In this document: one piece after another, positions 7,217-11,245 of the stretch
How positions within the stretch are numbered: the stretch's first letter is position 1
How the letters are laid out: every line of letters starts with the position of its first letter
DNA from: an uncultured Neisseriaceae bacterium
Lineage (GTDB): Bacteria; Pseudomonadota; Gammaproteobacteria; Burkholderiales; UBA11063
Assembly: GCA_903891375.1 (NCBI GenBank)
Contig: CAITEL010000317.1
Span: 1-11,245, forward strand
Length of the DNA: 11,245 nucleotides
Reading direction: 5' to 3'
Notes under the pieces: generated by a model
Seen by the model: the letters and a program-made list of their open reading frames with translations, nothing else
What the model was told of the DNA's origin: nothing
Database searches by the model: none
Program-made: the position numbers and the translations under genes

Positions 7217-7996
7217 TTATCTAATCATACCACGAGTCGAGGCTTTAAAGAATTCAACTAAAACTTGTAATTCTTGTTGCTCTAATGCCAAATCTATAAT
7301 AAATTCTTTGGCCTCATTATAACCTAAACCATTTCTGTATAATATTTTATAAGCTTGTTTAATGTTTTCTATCTGTGATACACTAAATCCTCGTCTTTTT
7401 AGCCCCTCAACATTTATTCCTTTAGGCTCAGCACGATAACCAAATGCCATTACGTACGGCGGTACGTCTTGTGAAACACCAGTCATCCCAGCTACCATCG
7501 CATGCTCACCAATAATACTAAATTGGTGAACCGCAACCGCACCACCTAGAATAGCCCAATCACGTACAGTTACGTGACCAGCCAAAGCAACGCTATTTGC
7601 CAGAACAATATTATTACCAACATGACAATCATGTGCCACATGCACATACGCCATAATCATATTGTTACTACCAACTGTTGTAACAGAACCACCACCAATA
7701 GTACCAGTGTTTAAGGTGGTAAATTCTCGAATATTGTTATCGTTACCAATCACCAATTGTGTCGGTTCATCTTTATATTTTTTATCTTGTGGTGCTTCGC
7801 CAATTGACGCAAATTGATAAATTTTATTATTTTTTCCAATTGTGGTATGCCCAACTATTGAAGCATGATGCGCCACTCTGGAATTCTCACCAATTACTAC
7901 ATGTGGACCTATTACTGCATATGCTCCAACTTCAACACTTTCATGAATTTCTGCATTTTTATCTATTATTGCGGTTGAATGAATCTTTGTTGTCAT
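7217..7996 (-). CDS. lpxA: UDP-N-acetylglucosamine acyltransferase
   Basis: LpxA catalyses the first step of lipid A synthesis, moving a 3-hydroxyacyl chain from ACP to the 3-OH of UDP-GlcNAc in the cytosol. It is a left-handed parallel beta-helix of hexapeptide repeats (about 5-185) with a helical tail. The 259 residues align closely with E. coli LpxA (262) at an offset of three: IYQFASIGE (59-67), H119/H122 in HVAHDC (H122 matches catalytic H125), VHQF (156-159), and EGLKRRGFS (197-205). G170 matches E. coli G173, the chain-length ruler position, and suggests a long acyl chain (about C12-C14) rather than C10. The ATG overlaps the fabZ stop by one base (TAATG), the classic reinitiation arrangement. 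No key residue is missing. Confidence 0.98.
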   Translation of the reverse strand: MTTKIHSTAIIDKNAEIHESVEVGAYAVIGPHVVIGENSRVAHHASIVGHTTIGKNNKIYQFASIGEAPQDKKYKDEPTQLVIGNDNNIREFTTLNTGTIGGGSVTTVGSNNMIMAYVHVAHDCHVGNNIVLANSVALAGHVTVRDWAILGGAVAVHQFSIIGEHAMVAGMTGVSQDVPPYVMAFGYRAEPKGINVEGLKRRGFSVSQIENIKQAYKILYRNGLGYNEAKEFIIDLALEQQELQVLVEFFKASTRGMIR

Positions 7997-8457
7997 TATT
8001 TTACCTCTCTTTTTGCTATTGTGATTTCGGCAATTGCTGCCACTTGGCCATCAACTGTGGCTTCAGCTCTATATATACCAACACCACGTATCATTTTTAT
8101 CATTGTAAGATTTAACATTAAAGCGTCCCCAGGAATCACCTGACGCTTAAATTTAGCATTATTTATAGCAGCAAAAAAATATAATTCATTATCTTTTTTA
8201 GTTCCATAAGTTAAAATAGTTAAAATTCCAGCAGCCTGAGCCATAGCTTCAATAATTAATACACCTGGCATTACAGGGTAATCTGGAAAATGCCCAGTAA
8301 AAAATGGCTCATTTATAGTAACATTTTTTAATACTGTGATTTTTTCACCAGCAGTCACTGAGATTACTCGATCTACCAACAAAAGTGGATAACGATGTGG
8401 CATATATTTCATTATCTCATTTATGTTTATCGGCATATCTAAACTAAGCATTGTCAT
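7996..8457 (-). CDS. fabZ: (3R)-hydroxyacyl-ACP dehydratase
   Basis: FabZ dehydrates 3-hydroxyacyl-ACP in fatty-acid elongation and so competes with LpxA and LpxD for the same substrate. The hot-dog fold dehydratase shows PHRYPLLLVDR (20-30), the catalytic His56 in FFTGHFP, the catalytic Glu70 in VLIIEAMAQA, and FAAINNAKFKRQVIPGD (95-111), numbered from the ATG at 8457. Length is 153 residues. Three ATGs lie close together (8460, 8457, 8451); GGAG at 8464-8467 is three bases from the first and six from the second, so 8457 is preferred and 8460 remains possible. The start overlaps the end of lpxD by 14 bases, and the stop overlaps lpxA by one. Identity and activity are secure. Confidence 0.97.
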   Translation of the reverse strand: MTMLSLDMPININEIMKYMPHRYPLLLVDRVISVTAGEKITVLKNVTINEPFFTGHFPDYPVMPGVLIIEAMAQAAGILTILTYGTKKDNELYFFAAINNAKFKRQVIPGDALMLNLTMIKMIRGVGIYRAEATVDGQVAAIAEITIAKREVK

Positions 8458-9487
8458 CATTTTCTCCAGTTATGTGTGCTGTTTTATGTTCTAATTCTTT
8501 TATTCTAAGATGCATACCGTGTAAATTTTTTAAATGTACCGCATTTTTAGCATAATCTTTATATGCGCTAAATGGATATGCCCCCATGTATAAATCTGGT
8601 TTAGTAATTGATTTCGAGATCCCAGTTGCGCCACCAATTACCGTATAATCAGCAATCTCCACATGCCCAGTGATACCACAGCCACCAGCTAATTGACAAT
8701 GTTTACCAATTTTAGCACTTCCTGCGATACCAACACAGGCAGCCACACCAGAATATGCACCAATTTCAACATTATGCGCTATTTGCACCAAATTATCAAT
8801 TACAACTCCATCATGAATAATAGTTGGCGTAAAAGTGCCACAATCTATAGTAGTATTAGCACCTATTTCAACACAGTTACCAATTACCACCCCACCAATT
8901 TGTGGAATACGACTCCATTGCTTTTTATTATCAGGCGCATTACCAAAACCATCGGAACCAACTACTACCCCACTATGTAATACACAGTTATCTCCAATAG
9001 TAACATTATCATAGATAGTTACATTTGGATAAATAGTAATATTATCCCCAATAGCAACGTTCTCACCAATCACCACATGAGGATGAATTTGACTATTTTT
9101 ACCAACCTTCGAATTTTTACCAATAACTACATAATCCGCAATTGCAGGACTATCACCTATTTGTACGTCGTCATCACAAATAACCGTTGGTTTTATCCCT
9201 AGTTTAACTAATCGACGTGGGTTAAACAACTGACTAACCTTACTAAAATACCAATAGGGATTATCCGTTATAATCTTAGAAATAGTCACATCTTCCGCAT
9301 CTTTTTCAGCAATAATTATAGCACTCGCAAGAGTATTACATAAATCTTTTTTATACTTAGACTCAGTAAGAAATGTGATTTGACCTTGGGATGCAAGGTT
9401 AGTCGGAGCAACACCTGACACAATCAGGTCTTTACCAACCAAGCTACCACCAAATTTATTAATTAGTTCCGATAGTTTTATTTCCAT
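8444..9487 (-). CDS. lpxD: UDP-3-O-acylglucosamine N-acyltransferase
   Basis: LpxD adds the second 3-hydroxyacyl chain, at the 2-amine of UDP-3-O-acylglucosamine, the third step of lipid A synthesis. From the ATG at 9487 it has 347 residues (E. coli 341). An N-terminal uridine-binding domain (about 1-100, with GVAPTNLASQGQITFL) precedes a left-handed beta-helix of hexapeptide repeats (about 105-300). Catalytic His238 in QIAHNV matches E. coli H239, and His275 in GITGH matches H276. A C-terminal helix (about 310-340) would bind ACP. The frame reaches an ATG at 9502, but that start has no RBS, while GGGG lies eight bases before 9487. The usual TTIDRG is TTIDCG here (C216 in place of Arg). The gene lies 16 bases after skp and overlaps fabZ by 14. 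Identity is secure. Confidence 0.96.
   Translation of the reverse strand: MEIKLSELINKFGGSLVGKDLIVSGVAPTNLASQGQITFLTESKYKKDLCNTLASAIIIAEKDAEDVTISKIITDNPYWYFSKVSQLFNPRRLVKLGIKPTVICDDDVQIGDSPAIADYVVIGKNSKVGKNSQIHPHVVIGENVAIGDNITIYPNVTIYDNVTIGDNCVLHSGVVVGSDGFGNAPDNKKQWSRIPQIGGVVIGNCVEIGANTTIDCGTFTPTIIHDGVVIDNLVQIAHNVEIGAYSGVAACVGIAGSAKIGKHCQLAGGCGITGHVEIADYTVIGGATGISKSITKPDLYMGAYPFSAYKDYAKNAVHLKNLHGMHLRIKELEHKTAHITGENDDNA
8464..8467 (-). promoter_or_regulatory. fabZ ribosome binding site
   Basis: GGAG on the minus strand sits within the last codons of lpxD, six bases before the ATG at 8457 and three before the ATG at 8460. The spacing favours the 8457 start. Confidence 0.5.
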
Positions 9488-9495
9488 ATTTTTGA

Positions 9496-9500
9496 CCCCC
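9496..9500 (-). promoter_or_regulatory. lpxD ribosome binding site deciding the start
   Basis: A GGGGG run on the minus strand ends eight bases before the ATG at 9487. The upstream ATG at 9502 directly follows the skp stop region and has only A/T-rich sequence before it. Confidence 0.4.
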
Positions 9501-9503
9501 ATA

Positions 9504-10115
9504 TTATTTTTGTGGTGTGGTTGCTCGTTGTAATCCGTTTGTAGCTTGCTCTTTTTCTGCCGTTTTTAATTGTTTAACTAAATCATCGGCATTTACTGAT
9601 TTTAATTGTGCGATTACTTGATCGGTTAAATCATATTTTGGCTTAGCATACACCAATTGATTTGAAGTTAGCACTAAATCATACCCACCAGCATCACTGA
9701 TATTTTTGAGTATCATGTTTACTTTACTCAATAATAGGGCGGAAGCTAAATCTTGTGTTTTTTGCATTGTTTGTTGATATATCGAATATTTTTGTTGAAA
9801 ATCCATTTGATTTTTTTGATACTCTGTACCTAATTTAGTTAACTTAGCTTTATCTGCTGAGGTTAATTTTTCAGGACTACCAACACTGGCTTCAAAGTCT
9901 TTAATTGTAGTTTGTTGTGTTACTAGTTTGTCGTTCAGGGTTTTTAATGCTGATTGTTGTGGCTCAAATTCAGCTTTTAATGAATTTTGCAAAGCAATAG
10001 CAGGCTTTGCCGTAGTAAATATTTTACTAACATCAACATAACCTAATTTAAAACTATCAGCATAAACAACTGAAGCACCTAACATCGCACTTAACAATAA
10101 TAATTTGTTTTTCAT
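9504..10115 (-). CDS. skp: Periplasmic chaperone Skp (OmpH)
   Basis: Skp is a trimeric periplasmic holdase that carries unfolded outer-membrane proteins from the Sec translocon to the BAM complex. From the ATG at 10115 the protein has 203 residues. It opens with a clear Sec signal peptide (MKNKLLLLSAMLGASVVYA, 1-19; likely cleavage before Asp20), then the conserved start of the mature protein KLGYVDVSKIF. A Gln/Lys-rich segment at about 40-140 should form the coiled-coil tentacles. The motif around GYDLVLTSNQLVYA (145-158) closes the body domain. A tail of about 35 residues makes it longer than E. coli Skp (161). The frame runs on to a TTG at 10217, but that would bury the signal peptide. The RBS is weak (AGGA, 12 bases away). 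The gene sits between bamA and lpxD as expected and has its own promoter candidate. Confidence 0.94.
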   Translation of the reverse strand: MKNKLLLLSAMLGASVVYADSFKLGYVDVSKIFTTAKPAIALQNSLKAEFEPQQSALKTLNDKLVTQQTTIKDFEASVGSPEKLTSADKAKLTKLGTEYQKNQMDFQQKYSIYQQTMQKTQDLASALLLSKVNMILKNISDAGGYDLVLTSNQLVYAKPKYDLTDQVIAQLKSVNADDLVKQLKTAEKEQATNGLQRATTPQK

Positions 10116-10167
10116 AAGTAATGTAATTCCTAAAAAATAATTAACAATCAAAATGTATAAACTCATA

Positions 10168-10176
10168 ATTATATCA
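10168..10176 (-). promoter_or_regulatory. Extended -10 promoter for the skp-lpx operon
   Basis: The 140-bp gap between bamA and skp contains TGATATAAT on the minus strand, a perfect extended -10, 52 bases before the skp ATG. No strong -35 is present at normal spacing. The predicted start is near 10161, giving a leader of about 46 bases. No rho-independent terminator for bamA is visible in the gap, so bamA transcripts may also enter the operon. Nothing else gene-like is seen in this gap. Confidence 0.5.
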
Positions 10177-10255
10177 TACAGTCTGAAAGCCAGCCTGATT
10201 TTATGTTCACTTTGCAATGTAACGAATCTATGCCATTACTACTCAGTGGTTATGT

Positions 10256-11245
10256 TTAGAATGAGGTACCTAACATAAATTGAAATGGCTCTAGGCTATC
10301 ATTGGGTTGATTAAATAATGGTAACGCATAAGCAAATTTCATTGGCCCAAGCGGTGATATCCACGTTAAACTAAGACCATAACTAGCTCTGAACTCCTGT
10401 TGTGGAGTCACATAAAAAGAATCCCCCCCCCATAACGTGCCTGCATCAAAAAATACGCTCATACGTACCGTATGCTCATCTTTAATCCCTGGCATAGGGA
10501 ACATCAAATCATTAGAAAGAGAAATTTCTCTGGTACCACCTAGAGACGAGCCATCAGTATCACGTGGGCCTAGACTATTTAAATAATAACCACGAATAGT
10601 ATTGATACCACCTAAATAATAGTTTTGATAAAATGGCACTAAATCAGTATTACCATATGGATTTATCATGCCGAATTGACCATTGGTTTTCCACGTAAAG
10701 TTCTTTGAAATCGGTAAAAACCAAGTATTTTGCGAAGTAAATCGATAATAAGAAGGGCCAAAGTTAGGCGCTGTTCCATCAAGTGTTTCACTAAAAATAG
10801 CACCCGTTGTTGGCCATAACATACTATCTGTAGTATTTCTTACCCAACTAGCAGATATTGGAATATCATTAACCATATTACCATATTGGTTTGTAAACTG
10901 TACAAAACGTAACGGTACGTTGTTTCCTGTTAAATTAACCTGAACATTCTCTATACCAATGGCAAAATTAATACGATCAAATTCCGATACTGGAATTGAT
11001 GTTCTAGCCTTGGCTCCTATTGTTTGTGTAGAATATGGGCTAATGTTAGCAGCATTCGGAGTATAGTTATTGTAATAAATATCATACCCTAAGTTGGTGC
11101 CATTTGGTCTAAAATATGGGTCGGTGAATGATAAGCCAATACTTTGACTAAGTAAACTGGTTGAAGCATTAATTGATGCTGATTTACCTGAACCAAAGAT
11201 ATTTGACTGCGACAACCCACCACTTAATAGTAACCCCTGCCCCTG
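10256..11245 (-). CDS. bamA: Outer-membrane assembly factor BamA, C-terminal barrel, 5' end cut by window
   Basis: BamA is the Omp85-family barrel that folds and inserts outer-membrane proteins. The window holds the last 329 codons, most of the 16-strand barrel; the POTRA domains lie beyond 11245. The frame is open to the edge, so the in-frame TTG at 11215 is not the start. Visible landmarks are FTDPYFRPNG (40-49 of this fragment), YYLGGINTIRGY (209-220) carrying the conserved loop-6 RGY/RGF signature, FPMPG (249-253), SPLGPMKFAYALPL (297-310) and the C-terminal beta-signal FQFMLGTSF ending in Phe. The last third resembles betaproteobacterial BamA more than that of E. coli. Nine consecutive G residues encode WGGD at 272-275. 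It precedes skp, the canonical order. Identity is secure. Confidence 0.96.
   Translation of the reverse strand, partial: QGQGLLLSGGLSQSNIFGSGKSASINASTSLLSQSIGLSFTDPYFRPNGTNLGYDIYYNNYTPNAANISPYSTQTIGAKARTSIPVSEFDRINFAIGIENVQVNLTGNNVPLRFVQFTNQYGNMVNDIPISASWVRNTTDSMLWPTTGAIFSETLDGTAPNFGPSYYRFTSQNTWFLPISKNFTWKTNGQFGMINPYGNTDLVPFYQNYYLGGINTIRGYYLNSLGPRDTDGSSLGGTREISLSNDLMFPMPGIKDEHTVRMSVFFDAGTLWGGDSFYVTPQQEFRASYGLSLTWISPLGPMKFAYALPLFNQPNDSLEPFQFMLGTSF
10423..10431 (-). repeat. Nine-G homopolymer inside bamA
   Basis: Nine consecutive C on the plus strand read as nine G on the coding strand, within codons TGG GGG GGG GAT. It is the longest G/C run I see in a strongly A/T-rich window. At nine bases the frame is intact. 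Such tracts can slip during replication or be miscalled in sequencing. Confidence 0.9.

Noticed and set aside
1651..9000. Several plus-strand open frames of 61-118 codons lying opposite der, hslO, yebC, hldC, rnhB, lpxB, lpxA and lpxD.
   Set aside because: Each is fully antisense to a gene with clear family motifs, shows no recognisable domain and is Ser/Thr-rich in the way expected of shadow frames.
10181..10187. GTCTGAA, resembling the core of a Neisseriaceae DNA uptake sequence.
   Set aside because: It is a single partial match without the flanking bases, and no repeated copies were seen elsewhere in the window.
10116..10217. N-terminal extension of skp to a TTG at 10217.
   Set aside because: It would place 34 residues before a textbook signal peptide and would run through the extended -10 promoter; the ATG at 10115 fits.
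10116..10255. A terminator hairpin or small RNA in the bamA-skp gap.
   Set aside because: Short complementary stretches such as CTG/CAG exist, but no stable stem-loop with a T-run was found.
11213..11215. TTG at 11215 as a start of a short outer-membrane protein.
   Set aside because: The frame stays open to the window edge with BamA-like sequence upstream, so this is an internal codon of a cut bamA.

Overview
The window is a dense block of core bacterial genes, all transcribed from the minus strand, so gene order reads from high to low coordinates. Everything points to a Gram-negative, AT-rich betaproteobacterium. The order bamA-skp-lpxD-fabZ-lpxA-lpxB-rnhB is the standard proteobacterial envelope cluster. 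The BamA C-terminus (FPMPG, SPLGPMKF, final Phe) resembles the Neisseria/Burkholderia form more than the enterobacterial one. Der carries NKVE in its first GTPase domain and Hsp33 has a V-x-x-MLR-x-LG stretch, both of which I recall as betaproteobacterial. The low GC is unusual for that class and could suit a reduced-genome or low-GC lineage. I cannot name a genus.

Layout in transcription order: (1) 11245-10256, the 3' end of bamA, the outer-membrane assembly barrel. (2) A 140-bp gap with a good extended -10 promoter, then skp (periplasmic chaperone), lpxD, fabZ, lpxA, lpxB, rnhB, hldC and birA (10115-4157). These eight genes have gaps of 16 bp or less, or overlap, and look like one operon. 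(3) A 109-bp gap with a second extended -10 promoter, then yebC, hslO (Hsp33) and der (4047-1086). (4) An 80-bp gap, then the first 335 codons of a C5-cytosine DNA methyltransferase (1005-1), cut by the window edge.

The first operon is an outer-membrane unit. LpxA, LpxD and LpxB carry out lipid A acylation and disaccharide formation. FabZ competes for the same 3-hydroxyacyl-ACP pool. HldC makes the ADP-heptose precursor of the LPS core, and Skp and BamA deliver and insert outer-membrane proteins. RnhB and BirA are housekeeping passengers. The second operon concerns translation and proteostasis: YebC, the redox chaperone Hsp33 and the ribosome-assembly GTPase Der.

The methyltransferase is the only accessory-looking gene. 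It uses AGA for 13 of 16 arginines by hand count and carries two insertions relative to M.HhaI. I see no tRNA, rRNA, CRISPR, IS element or other mobile-element signature, and no wholly new system. The points most worth a second look are the methyltransferase edge, a nine-G run inside bamA, and several substitutions at conserved positions of LpxD, LpxB, BirA and Hsp33.
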